NCBI GenBank assembly: GCA_900540955.1
Contig: UQIF01000028.1
Span: 1 to 28,242, forward strand
Direction of reading: 5' to 3'
Length of the DNA stretch: 28,242 bases
DNA from: an uncultured Olsenella sp.
Lineage (GTDB): Bacteria > Actinomycetota > Coriobacteriia > Coriobacteriales > Atopobiaceae
The translations under genes and the position numbers were made by a program. Shown piece after piece: positions 21,139 through 28,242 of this stretch (position 1 is its first letter; each line of letters begins with the position of its first letter). Below the pieces are notes generated by a model, which ran no database searches, was not told the DNA's origin, and was given only the letters and a program-made list of their open reading frames with translations.

Positions 21139-23937
21139 GTGGCTGACGGCAAGGTTGTAATCGAGATTCTCGGAGACCCGGCGAAGTTCAACGAGGCGGT
21201 GTCCGGCCTCTCTGCGTCGACGTCCTCCGCGCTCTCTCGCGTCTCCTCGTCCATGGTCGGGTGGGGAGCGGGGCTCTCCGCCGCGGTGACGGCCCCATTG
21301 ACCGCCGCCGGCGTGAAGGCCGCCCAATGGGCGCTCACCACGGCCAGCGCCGCCGAACAGGCCGACATCGCGCTCTCGACGATGCTCGGCCCCGAGCGCG
21401 CCAAGCAGATGATCGCCGACCTCACCGACTTCGCCAAGAAGACGCCGTTCGAGATGAGCGGCCTCACAAGCGCCACGCAGAAGCTGCTCGCCTACGGATT
21501 CACGGCGGAGGACGTCATCCCGATGCTCTCCGCCGTCGGCGACGCCACGGCGGCGCTCGGCTCCGGCCAGGAGGGCATCGACGCCTGCACCCGGGCCATC
21601 GGGCAGATGCAGGCCAAGGGCAAGATCATGTCCGAGGAGATGCTGCAGCTCACCGAGCAGGGCATCCCCGCGTGGCAGTACCTCGCCGACGTCCTCGGCA
21701 CCGACGTCGCCGGGGCGCAGGAGAAGGTCGCCAAGGGCTCCGTCGACGCCGCGACGGGCATCGCCGCGCTGAAGGCCGGCATGGAGGGCGACTTCGGCGG
21801 CCTCATGGCCGAGCAGTCCAAGACGCTCGCCGGAGCGCTCTCCAACCTCGGGGACGCCGCCGAGGGCGCCGTTAAGGGGATCTACAAGACAGACGCCTAC
21901 AAGGAGCTCGCGTCCTCCCTCGCCGGACTCGCCGACCCCATCGGCGAGCTGGTCGGGGACCTCATGCCGACGCTGGAGGGGGCCATGTCCTCGGCGGCGG
22001 GCGCCGTCTCGGGCCTGTCCTCCGCCGTCTCCGAGCTGTCCCCCGAGCAGGTGTCGGCCGTCGCGCAGGCGCTCGGGCTCGCGGCCGCCGCTGGCCCCGC
22101 GCTGATGGTCGCCGGCAAGGCGCTCGGCTCCGCCGCCGCACCGGCCGCCGCGCTGGAGAAGGCGATGGGCCTTCTCGCCCCGGCCAGCACCGCCGCCGCG
22201 AAGGCCGCCGGCACGGCGCTGCCCGCCGCGGCCAAGGGCGCGTCTGGGGCGTTCAGGGCCGTGAAGGGGGCCGTCGGCGAGGGAATCGCCTACGTGCAGC
22301 TCTTCCGCGAGGACGCCGAGGGAATGGCAGGCCTCACGTGGGACGCGCTGTCCGGCGGCGCCAAGCGCGCGACCGGCATCGTCGTCAACGGCCTGACCGA
22401 GGTCGACGTGGCGCTGGCCGCGTTCAGGCAGGACCCGCTCGGCCGCATCACGGGGTCTTTCGGCAGGCTCGCCTCGACCGCCGGGCCCGCGCTCTCCCGC
22501 ATCGGGCCCGCCGCCGTGAACGCCGCTGCCGGCGTGGCGTCTGCCTTCGGCGGCTCCGTCGTGGTCGTGGGCGCCCTCGCCGCCGCGTTGGGGGGCGCCG
22601 CCCTCGCGGGCCAGATGCTGGGCGTCGACATGGGCTCCGCCCTCCAGGGCGTGGCGTCCTCCGTCTCCGGCCTCTCCGGCCTCGTCGGGCCCGTGTTCGA
22701 CGCGATCGCGCAGGCGGCCCCGGCCGCCGCGTCCGCGCTCGCCGCGAACGGCCCGGCCATCGCCTCGGCCGTCGCGGGCCTCGCCCAGACCATCGTGTCC
22801 GGCGTCGAGGGCTGCGTCCCGCAGCTCGTCGAGCTCACCGGCGCGGCGGCCCAGGTCATCTGCGAGACGCTCGTGGCGGCGGCCCCGGTGCTGCTGGAGG
22901 GCGCCATGCAGCTCTTCGCCGGCATCCTGCAGGCCCTGTCCGAGGTGGCCGCGCAGATGGCGCCCTACGTGCCGCAGCTCATCTCCGCCCTCGCCGAGAC
23001 GTTCGCCGCGAACGCCCCCGCGCTGCTCGCCGCGGCTGGCCAGCTGTTCCTCGCGATAGCGCAGGCGCTGCCGCAGGTGCTGCCCGCCGTCGTGGCCGCG
23101 CTGCCGGTCGTGATCAACGGCGTCGTGGCCGCGCTGCCGGCCTTCCTCGGCCTCGTGCTCTCCGCCGCCGTGAACCTGTTCCTCGGCATCGCCCGCGCCC
23201 TTCCGCAGGTGCTGCCGTCCGTGGTCTCCGCGGTGGGCTCGCTCATCGGCACCGTCGTGTCGAACATCCCGACGTTCATCGGCCTCATCATCGGCTCCGC
23301 CGTGACGCTCTTCCTCGGAATCGCGCAGGCCGTGCCGCAGACGGTGGGCAGCCTCGTCTCCGCCGTGGGCTCGCTCATCGAGCAGGCGAGGGAGGCGATG
23401 ATGGGCTTCGACTTCGCGAGCGTCGGCAGCAACATGATCCAGGGCGTCATCAACGGCATCGGCGGGGCAATCGGCGGGTTGGTGAGCGCCGCGGCGAACG
23501 CGGCCAAAAGCGCCCTCGACTCCGCCAAGAAGGCCCTCGGCATCGCCTCGCCGTCGCGCAAGTTCCGCGACCAGGTCGGCCGCTTCATCCCGCTCGGAGC
23601 CGCCGCCGGCGTCGAGATGGAGGCCGACGAGTGGCGCAGGTCGGTCGACGGGGTCTTCTCCTACGTGCCGGAGGCCAAGGCGCCGGCCGTCGACTGGGAG
23701 GCGCTGCCGCTCGCCGACTCCCCGGCGCAGCGCGTCATGGCCACGCTCGGCGCCCAGCTCTCCGGCGGCGCGCCCGACTCCGGCGCCCAGGACCGCGAGC
23801 GCTCCATCGCCGAGGCAATCGGCGAGCGCATCGACGCCGTCGGCGACCGCATAGAGCGCGCGCTGGGCGAGCCGGTCGAGATGACGGTCAACAAGAGAGA
23901 GGCAGGCAAGATCGTGAGGGATTTGGTGAGCGCGTAA
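21139..23937 (+). CDS. Tape measure protein
   Basis: 932 residues from GTG 21139. The N-terminal ~200 residues carry the tape-measure domain (ALSTMLGPERAKQMIADLTD, FAKKTPFEMSGLTSATQKLL, GKIMSEEMLQLTEQGIPAWQ). The middle (about 270-780) is very Ala-rich with long hydrophobic runs, including three related repeats LFLAIAQALPQVLPAVV, LFLGIARALPQVLPSVV and LFLGIAQAVPQTVGSLV at about 635-745. The C-terminus has the common ALGIASPSRKFRDQVGRFIP motif and a charged coiled tail. It sets tail length and helps DNA ejection through the host membrane; by the usual rule of thumb the tail would be near 140 nm. Confidence 0.93.
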   Translation: MADGKVVIEILGDPAKFNEAVSGLSASTSSALSRVSSSMVGWGAGLSAAVTAPLTAAGVKAAQWALTTASAAEQADIALSTMLGPERAKQMIADLTDFAKKTPFEMSGLTSATQKLLAYGFTAEDVIPMLSAVGDATAALGSGQEGIDACTRAIGQMQAKGKIMSEEMLQLTEQGIPAWQYLADVLGTDVAGAQEKVAKGSVDAATGIAALKAGMEGDFGGLMAEQSKTLAGALSNLGDAAEGAVKGIYKTDAYKELASSLAGLADPIGELVGDLMPTLEGAMSSAAGAVSGLSSAVSELSPEQVSAVAQALGLAAAAGPALMVAGKALGSAAAPAAALEKAMGLLAPASTAAAKAAGTALPAAAKGASGAFRAVKGAVGEGIAYVQLFREDAEGMAGLTWDALSGGAKRATGIVVNGLTEVDVALAAFRQDPLGRITGSFGRLASTAGPALSRIGPAAVNAAAGVASAFGGSVVVVGALAAALGGAALAGQMLGVDMGSALQGVASSVSGLSGLVGPVFDAIAQAAPAAASALAANGPAIASAVAGLAQTIVSGVEGCVPQLVELTGAAAQVICETLVAAAPVLLEGAMQLFAGILQALSEVAAQMAPYVPQLISALAETFAANAPALLAAAGQLFLAIAQALPQVLPAVVAALPVVINGVVAALPAFLGLVLSAAVNLFLGIARALPQVLPSVVSAVGSLIGTVVSNIPTFIGLIIGSAVTLFLGIAQAVPQTVGSLVSAVGSLIEQAREAMMGFDFASVGSNMIQGVINGIGGAIGGLVSAAANAAKSALDSAKKALGIASPSRKFRDQVGRFIPLGAAAGVEMEADEWRRSVDGVFSYVPEAKAPAVDWEALPLADSPAQRVMATLGAQLSGGAPDSGAQDRERSIAEAIGERIDAVGDRIERALGEPVEMTVNKREAGKIVRDLVSA

Positions 23938-24800
23938 TGCGAACCGACATACGCTACGTGAACCGCAGGGGAGAGTCCATCGAGCTCGGTGGCTCCGTCG
24001 AGTCCCTGCATTATTTGAAGCACGAGCTTCGCAACTGGGAGTGGAGCTACTCCACCGGCAAGGGCTCGGGGCGCGTGACGTCCTTCTCGCGGCGCCCGTC
24101 CAAGCCCACCAAGGTCAAGCTCCCGGTAGGCATCGCGGCCAAGACCGCAGCCGAGGGTATCTCGCTGCGAAACCTCGTGCTCTCCATCGGCGAGCCGGAC
24201 GTCGCCGCGGGCGAGCCGGGCGAGCTGTGGGTCGGAGACTGGTCGATGCGCTGCTGGATCGTGGCCGGCGAGCCGGGCAAGTACTGGCAGGACGACCGAT
24301 ACGCCGAGATGACCCTCACCCTGCTGGTCGAGGACCCGTCGTGGGCGAGGCCGAGCGAGAGGGCCTTCGTCCCCGAGACGGCGTCCGCCGACGGCGGCCG
24401 CGACTTCCCGCGCGACTTCCCGTTCGACCTGCGCCGCGAGCGGGCGTCGGCCACGCTCAGCGTGGCGGGCGAGTTCCCGTCCCCGTTCCTGTGGCGGGTC
24501 TACGGACCGGTGACCTCGCCGTATATCCGGGTGGCCGGCAACCTCTACCGCGTGAACGTCGAGGTGCCCGAGGGCGCGAGGCTGGAGGTCGACTCGCGCG
24601 AGAGGACGGTCACCCTCATCCTGCGCGACGGCACACACGTCAACGTCTACAGCAAGCGCGAGCGGGGCGCGTCCGGCTCGGGCTCCTACATCTTCGAGCC
24701 GATGCCCTGCGGCGACTCCGACCTCGCGTGGGGCAACGACTGCCGCATGGACCTCGTCACCTACGAGGTCAGGACCGCCGCGCCTTACGAGGAGGGCTAG
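23937..24800 (+). CDS. Distal tail protein (Dit-like)
   Basis: 287 residues; ATG 23937 overlaps the tape measure stop (TAATG). The N-terminal half (YVNRRGESIELGGSVESLHY, GKGSGRVTSFSRRPSKPTKV, WVGDWSMRCWIVAGEPGKYW) forms the Dit ring-like domain. The second half (FPFDLRRERASATL, SPFLWRVYGPVTSPYIRV) is the galectin-like arm region seen in phage tail_2-type proteins. It forms the hub linking tube, tail-tip protein and fibres. Confidence 0.83.
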   Translation: MRTDIRYVNRRGESIELGGSVESLHYLKHELRNWEWSYSTGKGSGRVTSFSRRPSKPTKVKLPVGIAAKTAAEGISLRNLVLSIGEPDVAAGEPGELWVGDWSMRCWIVAGEPGKYWQDDRYAEMTLTLLVEDPSWARPSERAFVPETASADGGRDFPRDFPFDLRRERASATLSVAGEFPSPFLWRVYGPVTSPYIRVAGNLYRVNVEVPEGARLEVDSRERTVTLILRDGTHVNVYSKRERGASGSGSYIFEPMPCGDSDLAWGNDCRMDLVTYEVRTAAPYEEG

Positions 24801-24802
24801 GT

Positions 24803-26761
24803 ATGCCGGACATCTGCTACACCGACGCGAGCCGCGTCGACGTGGGCGTGCTCCGCGGCGCGTCCCTGAACACCACGTGGGGCGACTCCGGCAACGACTT
24901 CGAGCTCACGGTGGACATCGCGTCGCCAGAGCGCATCGAGGACGGGGCGCTCGTCTACGTCGAGGGCACCGAGTACGGCGGCGTGGTCGACGAGCACGAG
25001 GCGAGCTCGTCCGACGGCACGATCAGGTACCGCGGCCGCTCCTGGCACGGCGTGCTGCGCGACCGCGTCCTGTGCCCCGACGCCGGGGCCGACTACCTTA
25101 CTGTCTCTGGCGAGGCCAACGCCGTCCTGCTCTCGCTCGTCTCGCGCATGGGCCTCTCCGACGTCATGACGGTCTCCTCCGCCGCGTCCGGCATCGAGGT
25201 TAAGTACCAGTTCGTGCGGTTCTGCGACGCCTACTCCGGCATCCGCGCCATGCTCTCGGCGTCCGGCGCGAGGCTCGCGGTGGCCTACGACTCGGTAGCC
25301 TCCCGCGCCGTGCTCTCCGCCGTCCCCGTCGTGGACTGGTCCGACGGCCCGACCTCCGACCAGGCGGGCGTCGACGTGACGAGGGTGAGCCGTCCCTACA
25401 ACCACCTCGTCTGCCTCGGCTCGGGCGAGCTGCGCGACCGCGTCGTGCAGCACTGGTACGCCGACGAGGCCGGCAAGGTCTCCGGCAAGCAGAGCCTCTT
25501 CGGCGTCGACGAGCGGGCCACGACCTACGACTACTCCAACGCCGGCGCCGACGAGCTGTCCGTCGAGGGGCCGAAGAAGCTCGCCGAGTACCAGCAGGCC
25601 GACTCCATGGACGCCACCCTGGACGTCGACGGCGCCTACGCCGTCGGGGACGTGGTCCCCGGCATCGACATAGACACCGGCACTGAGGTGAGCGTGGTGG
25701 TCGGCACCGTCGACGCCACGGTCGACGAGCTCGGCGTGACCGTCACGTACAAGGCCGGCGGCACGGCGCAGTCCGGCGCGTCCTCCGGCTCCTCCGAGTC
25801 TTCCGGCTCCGGCTCCGGCGGGGCGGCGTATGCCGCGGGCGAGGGAATCTCCATCGTCGGCCGCACCATCTCGGCCGAGGTGACGCAGGCGAAGCTCGAC
25901 GACTTGGCCGAGGTCGCCAGGGGCGCCTCCAACACGGCCGCCGGGGCGTCTACCGCCGTCGCGAGGGAGGCAGAGGCGCGCGAGTCCGCCGACTCCGCGC
26001 TCGGCGGGCGCATCGACGCCGAGGCCGAGGCCAGGCAGGGCGCCGTCTCCAAGGTCTCCGAGGCCGTCGCGGCTCGCGTGGCCTCCGTCACAGGCTCCGG
26101 TGCGGTCACGGCTTCGACCAGCGCCGACATGGCCGTCACGGTCTCCCACGCGGTGTCCGGCGTGTCGGCGGGGGCCTACGGGCCGACCGCCGACTCAACC
26201 CCGGGCTTCGGCTCGAAGTTCACCGTCGGCGCGCGGCTCTCCATCGACGCACGCGGCCACGTGACGTCGGCTCAGGGCCGCTCGGTCACCATCCCGTCGG
26301 CCGTGGCCACGCAGACGTCTGCCGGGCTCATGAGCGCCGCCGACAAGAAGGCCCTCGATGCGGCCCCCTCGACCTATCAGCCGGCGGGGGACTACCAGCC
26401 GGCCGGGGACTACGCCGCGTCCCACCACACCCACGCCGCCTCCGACGTCTCGTCCGGGGTGCTGCCCGTTGCCCGAGGCGGCACGGGCAACGCGACGGGC
26501 AACGCCGCCACGGCGACGAGGCTGAGGGACGCCCGCACCGTGACGCTCACGGGCGCCGTCACCGGCTCCGCCTCCTTCGACGGCTCGGAGGACGTCACGA
26601 TCACCTGCGAGGGGCAGGGCGCCGCTGCGGGCTTCCTCGCGGCCCACCCCGTGGGCAGCGTCTTCGAGAGCACGTCGGCCGTTAGCCCGGCGGGAGCATA
26701 CGGCGGTACATGGGAGAGGGTGCCGAGCCTCGGCGCCTTCAAGTGGGAAAGGAAGGCTTAG
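24803..26761 (+). CDS. Gp37-like tail-tip protein with C-terminal fibre region
   Basis: 652 residues. Residues 1-~330 resemble the siphovirus ReqiPepy6 Gp37-like tail family (SLNTTWGDSGNDFELTVDIA, ALVYVEGTEYGGVVDEHE, RVSRPYNHLVCLGSGELRDR). A Ser/Gly linker (about 335-352) leads to a helical, coiled-coil-like stretch (about 375-440), then a fibre section with direct YQPAGD repeats (near 525), HHTHAASDV (near 540) and PVARGGTGNATGNAATA (near 555), a common phage-fibre repeat. The end resembles baseplate-wedge tails (PVGSVFEST, GGTWERV). It probably combines tip hub and a fixed fibre; the switchable receptor part is more likely the gene at 26995. Confidence 0.82.
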   Translation: MPDICYTDASRVDVGVLRGASLNTTWGDSGNDFELTVDIASPERIEDGALVYVEGTEYGGVVDEHEASSSDGTIRYRGRSWHGVLRDRVLCPDAGADYLTVSGEANAVLLSLVSRMGLSDVMTVSSAASGIEVKYQFVRFCDAYSGIRAMLSASGARLAVAYDSVASRAVLSAVPVVDWSDGPTSDQAGVDVTRVSRPYNHLVCLGSGELRDRVVQHWYADEAGKVSGKQSLFGVDERATTYDYSNAGADELSVEGPKKLAEYQQADSMDATLDVDGAYAVGDVVPGIDIDTGTEVSVVVGTVDATVDELGVTVTYKAGGTAQSGASSGSSESSGSGSGGAAYAAGEGISIVGRTISAEVTQAKLDDLAEVARGASNTAAGASTAVAREAEARESADSALGGRIDAEAEARQGAVSKVSEAVAARVASVTGSGAVTASTSADMAVTVSHAVSGVSAGAYGPTADSTPGFGSKFTVGARLSIDARGHVTSAQGRSVTIPSAVATQTSAGLMSAADKKALDAAPSTYQPAGDYQPAGDYAASHHTHAASDVSSGVLPVARGGTGNATGNAATATRLRDARTVTLTGAVTGSASFDGSEDVTITCEGQGAAAGFLAAHPVGSVFESTSAVSPAGAYGGTWERVPSLGAFKWERKA

Positions 26762-26762
26762 C

Positions 26763-26993
26763 ATGGCCAAGACCAGCGGATACTCGCAGCTCGTCTGCGA
26801 CAGGTGCGCGAAGACCCTGTACGCCACGGACAACGCCCCGGAGGCCCAGAGCTGGCGCAGCGTGAAGCGCTACACCGCCGACGGCACGGAGGTCTCGCGC
26901 CTGCTGTGCCCCGGCTGCTACGACGGCTACCGCACGCTCGCGTCCTCGCAGGACGCCGCGTTCGGGGACTTCATGGCCAAGAGGGGTGAGTAG
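26763..26993 (+). CDS. Small zinc-finger protein in the tail operon
   Basis: 76 residues with CDRC (near 13) and CPGC (near 50), a split four-Cys zinc site, in a small soluble protein (SVKRYTADGTEVSRLL). It starts one base after the tail-tip stop and ends one base before the fibre gene. Unknown function; possible assembly factor. Confidence 0.72.
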   Translation: MAKTSGYSQLVCDRCAKTLYATDNAPEAQSWRSVKRYTADGTEVSRLLCPGCYDGYRTLASSQDAAFGDFMAKRGE

Positions 26994-26994
26994 C

Positions 26995-27810
26995 ATGGCT
27001 TTCGACGGCGTCTTCGCCTTCCAGGGCAAGGACCACATCACCGCCTCGCAGCTCGGCCGCATCGTCGAGGGAGTCGCTGGCAAGGGCCGCTATGTGTTGC
27101 CGACGCTGAACCAGATGACGGCCGAGATGCAGACCGCGAACAAGGTGCGCGTCGGCACCGGAGACCTCGTCATGGACGGCCGCGTGGTCACCAACGAGAC
27201 CGCGGTCGACCTCACGGTCGAGAGCGGCACCTCTGGCTACAAACGCAACGACCTCGTTGTGTGCCGCTACACCAAGAACGCGTCCACCGGCGTCGAGAAC
27301 TTCGCCGCAGAGGTGGTCAAGGGCACGCCCACCACCGGCACGGCCGCGGACCCAGAGGTGACCGAGGGCGACATCTCCGCCGGCTCCGCAAGCGCCGTGA
27401 TGCCGCTGTGGCGCATCCCGCTCGACGGCATCACGCCCGGCGCTCCCGTGAGGATCGCGCCGGTGGCGTCGACTCTGAAGACCCTCGGGGATTCCGTATC
27501 CCAGGTCGACCTGAGACAGACCATAAGCCTCGGTCAGTCGGACGACAGCCTCCACGCCTGGCGGCGTGGCAAGGTCGTGACGGTCTCGTACCGGCGCACA
27601 AAGGACGGCTTCTGGTCCGGCAGCACCGGCGCGGTGACGAAGCTCGGCACGATGCCCAAGGAGCTGCGCTGCGGCTACGACATCCGAGTGCCGCTCGTGG
27701 GCGACGTCTACCTGTGCGTCGGCTACGACGGCGTCGTCTGCCTCTACAACTACGGCGCGGCGAAAACCTACGCGCTCGGTTTCGGCGCTTGCATCACATA
27801 TTGCGTCTAA
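26995..27810 (+). CDS. Tail fibre / receptor-binding protein with an exchangeable C-terminus (currently expressed version)
   Basis: 271 residues from ATG 26995 (GGGGTGAG upstream; GTG 26986 in frame overlaps the previous gene). Residues 1-165 are the constant part: FDGVFAFQGKDHITASQLGR, then YKRNDLVVCRYTKNASTGVE and SAVMPLWRIPLDGITPG, the virion-proximal fold common to Gram-positive phage fibres. Codons 166-170 (DSVSQ) span the 14-bp site 27491-27504. The last ~101 residues (LHAWRRGKVVTVSYRR to ACITYCV) are the variable tip, likely the receptor-contacting part. The stop TAA 27808-27810 overlaps the stop of the oppositely oriented silent cassette. Confidence 0.87.
   Translation: MAFDGVFAFQGKDHITASQLGRIVEGVAGKGRYVLPTLNQMTAEMQTANKVRVGTGDLVMDGRVVTNETAVDLTVESGTSGYKRNDLVVCRYTKNASTGVENFAAEVVKGTPTTGTAADPEVTEGDISAGSASAVMPLWRIPLDGITPGAPVRIAPVASTLKTLGDSVSQVDLRQTISLGQSDDSLHAWRRGKVVTVSYRRTKDGFWSGSTGAVTKLGTMPKELRCGYDIRVPLVGDVYLCVGYDGVVCLYNYGAAKTYALGFGACITYCV
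27491..27504 (+). repeat. Inverted repeat (left crossover site) inside the fibre gene
   Basis: ATTCCGTATCCCAG, identical over 14 bases to the inverted copy at 28188-28201; flanking bases differ at once on both sides. It is read in the fibre frame as (Asp)-Ser-Val-Ser-Gln. Confidence 0.9.
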
Positions 27811-28199
27811 GACAGGCGTCTCACGCCGACCACCTCGTACAAAGGGACGCCTTTGCCTGTAGACACAACACACCCGTTCGCGCTGAAGTGCACCTCGTTG
27901 TACCACTGGGGCGACACAGTCACGCTCTCGCCGGCGAAGGTCACCTTGTAGCCAGTTATTCGCTCGTATATGTTCGTGTCGCCTAACGGGGAGTACGGCG
28001 CAATAAGCTGGAAATACTGATCATTAAAGCTGTTGTCTCTAGACAGCGTCGCGGACGTTCTCTTCCACTCATTTGTCTTACCGAAGAAGATTAGGTAGTC
28101 GTAGCTGTCGAGCCCGCCGGGAGCGGTGAACGTGACGGCAGAGGGCTCTACACTTGTGTTGTAGTTCCTGTACCAGAGGCGCTTGCACTGGGATACGGA
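27807..28199 (-). CDS. Silent alternative tail-fibre C-terminal cassette (no start codon of its own)
   Basis: An open frame of 130 codons with no initiation signal, entered from the 14-bp repeat (SVSQCKRLWYRNYN) and ending VPLYEVVGVRRLS then TAG (27807-27809). The content looks like a real fibre tip: beta-type VTFTAPGGLDSYDYLIFFG, FQLIAPYSPLGDTNIYE and VTVSPQWYNEVHFSANG. It has clearly lower GC than the constant part, as expected of diversifying receptor-binding ends. A codon after the site the frame meets an upstream TAG (28203-28205), so it can only be expressed by fusion after inversion. Confidence 0.82.
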   Translation of the reverse strand, partial: SVSQCKRLWYRNYNTSVEPSAVTFTAPGGLDSYDYLIFFGKTNEWKRTSATLSRDNSFNDQYFQLIAPYSPLGDTNIYERITGYKVTFAGESVTVSPQWYNEVHFSANGCVVSTGKGVPLYEVVGVRRLS

Positions 28200-28201
28200 A
28201 T
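28188..28201 (-). repeat. Inverted repeat (right crossover site)
   Basis: The minus strand reads ATTCCGTATCCCAG. The silent cassette reads through it as Ser-Val-Ser-Gln in exactly the same codon phase as the expressed fibre gene, so recombination at this site keeps the frame. Confidence 0.9.
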
Positions 28202-28202
28202 G

Positions 28203-28242
28203 CTACGCGGCGATCCAGACGGAGTGGCCGATGTTGCGTCCA
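28203..28242 (-). CDS. 3' end of a probable further silent fibre cassette (cut by window edge)
   Basis: On the minus strand the bases to the right of the repeat read GRNIGHSVWIAA then TAG at 28203-28205, in the same phase as the silent cassette. The stop falls one codon before the crossover site, just where a preceding tandem cassette should end. Only 12 codons are visible, so this is tentative. Confidence 0.45.
   Translation of the reverse strand, partial: GRNIGHSVWIAA

Larger units (their letters stand above)
27491..28201. mobile_element. Predicted invertible segment switching the tail-fibre C-terminus
   Basis: 711 bp bounded by the two 14-bp inverted repeats. It holds the expressed 105-codon 3' end (plus strand) and a 130-codon promoterless alternative (minus strand), placed tail to tail with overlapping stop codons (CTAA at 27807-27810). 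Inversion would give a 296-residue fibre. The recombinase is not in the window and is expected downstream; the integrase at 2237 is a less likely agent. Confidence 0.8.
2141..28242. mobile_element. Temperate siphophage prophage (right end outside window)
   Basis: An uninterrupted phage gene order: integrase, repressor, Cro-like, antirepressor, recombination module, terminase, portal, capsid, tail genes. Start given is the int-side intergenic gap. If the attachment site is the tRNA-Ala 3' end, the left boundary moves to about 45-55 and the acyltransferase is inside the element. No second copy of a tRNA end is visible, because attR lies beyond 28242. Confidence 0.88.

Noticed and set aside
23035..23390. 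Repeated segments in the tape measure gene as a recombination or CRISPR-like array
   Set aside because: They are degenerate in-frame protein repeats (LFLGIAQALPQV type), normal for tape measures. No CRISPR-like repeat-spacer pattern was seen anywhere in the window.

Overview
The window is the left arm and most of the structural region of an integrated temperate siphophage (prophage) in a high-GC bacterium. Dense, GC-rich, overlapping genes and GTG/TTG starts fit an actinomycete. The gene set (BRO-type antirepressor, DUF1351 plus Bet annealing protein, SPP1-like portal with minor capsid protein, Gp15-type chaperone) resembles prophages of gut/oral Coriobacteriia, but genus cannot be fixed from this sequence. 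The first 55 bases are the 3' two thirds of a tRNA-Ala(GGC), a plausible integration target. The right end of the prophage (lysis genes, attR, any invertase) lies outside the window.

Layout. 1-2140: tRNA-Ala 3' end, its terminator, and a minus-strand membrane O-acyltransferase of lower GC that may be lysogenic-conversion cargo. 2237-3989, minus strand: tyrosine integrase and a CI-like repressor, then the divergent switch region. 3990-10937, plus strand: Cro-like regulator, BRO antirepressor, a structured non-coding gap, then a tightly overlapping early operon (HTH protein, RusA resolvase, DUF1351, Bet/RecT-like annealing protein, SSB, several small zinc-ribbon or membrane proteins, DUF4373-like protein). 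11066-20031: packaging and head (zinc-finger protein, fused TerS-TerL, portal, minor capsid protein with a JAB-like C-terminal domain and a small downstream gene, scaffold, capsid, connectors, tail tube). 20152-27810: tail (two chaperones, tape measure, distal tail, Gp37-like tail/fibre protein, small zinc protein, tail fibre).

The most striking feature is at the right edge. The tail-fibre gene 26995-27810 carries an internal 14-bp site (27491-27504) whose exact inverted copy lies at 28188-28201. The DNA between them holds, on the minus strand, a promoterless 130-codon alternative C-terminus that starts in the same reading frame inside the same 14-bp site. Inverting the ~711-bp segment would exchange the last 105 codons of the fibre for the silent 130. 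A third cassette appears to end at 28203, which suggests a multi-cassette array for host-range switching.

Other notable points: a ~120-bp regulatory module duplicated in opposite orientation upstream of integrase and of the late operon; a TerS-TerL fusion; a candidate MuF-type toxin and immunity pair; and three apparent lesions (a 26-bp tandem duplication shifting the Cro-like gene, a frameshift in ssb, an in-frame amber in a head-closure gene). The lesions may mean prophage decay, switchable states or assembly error.
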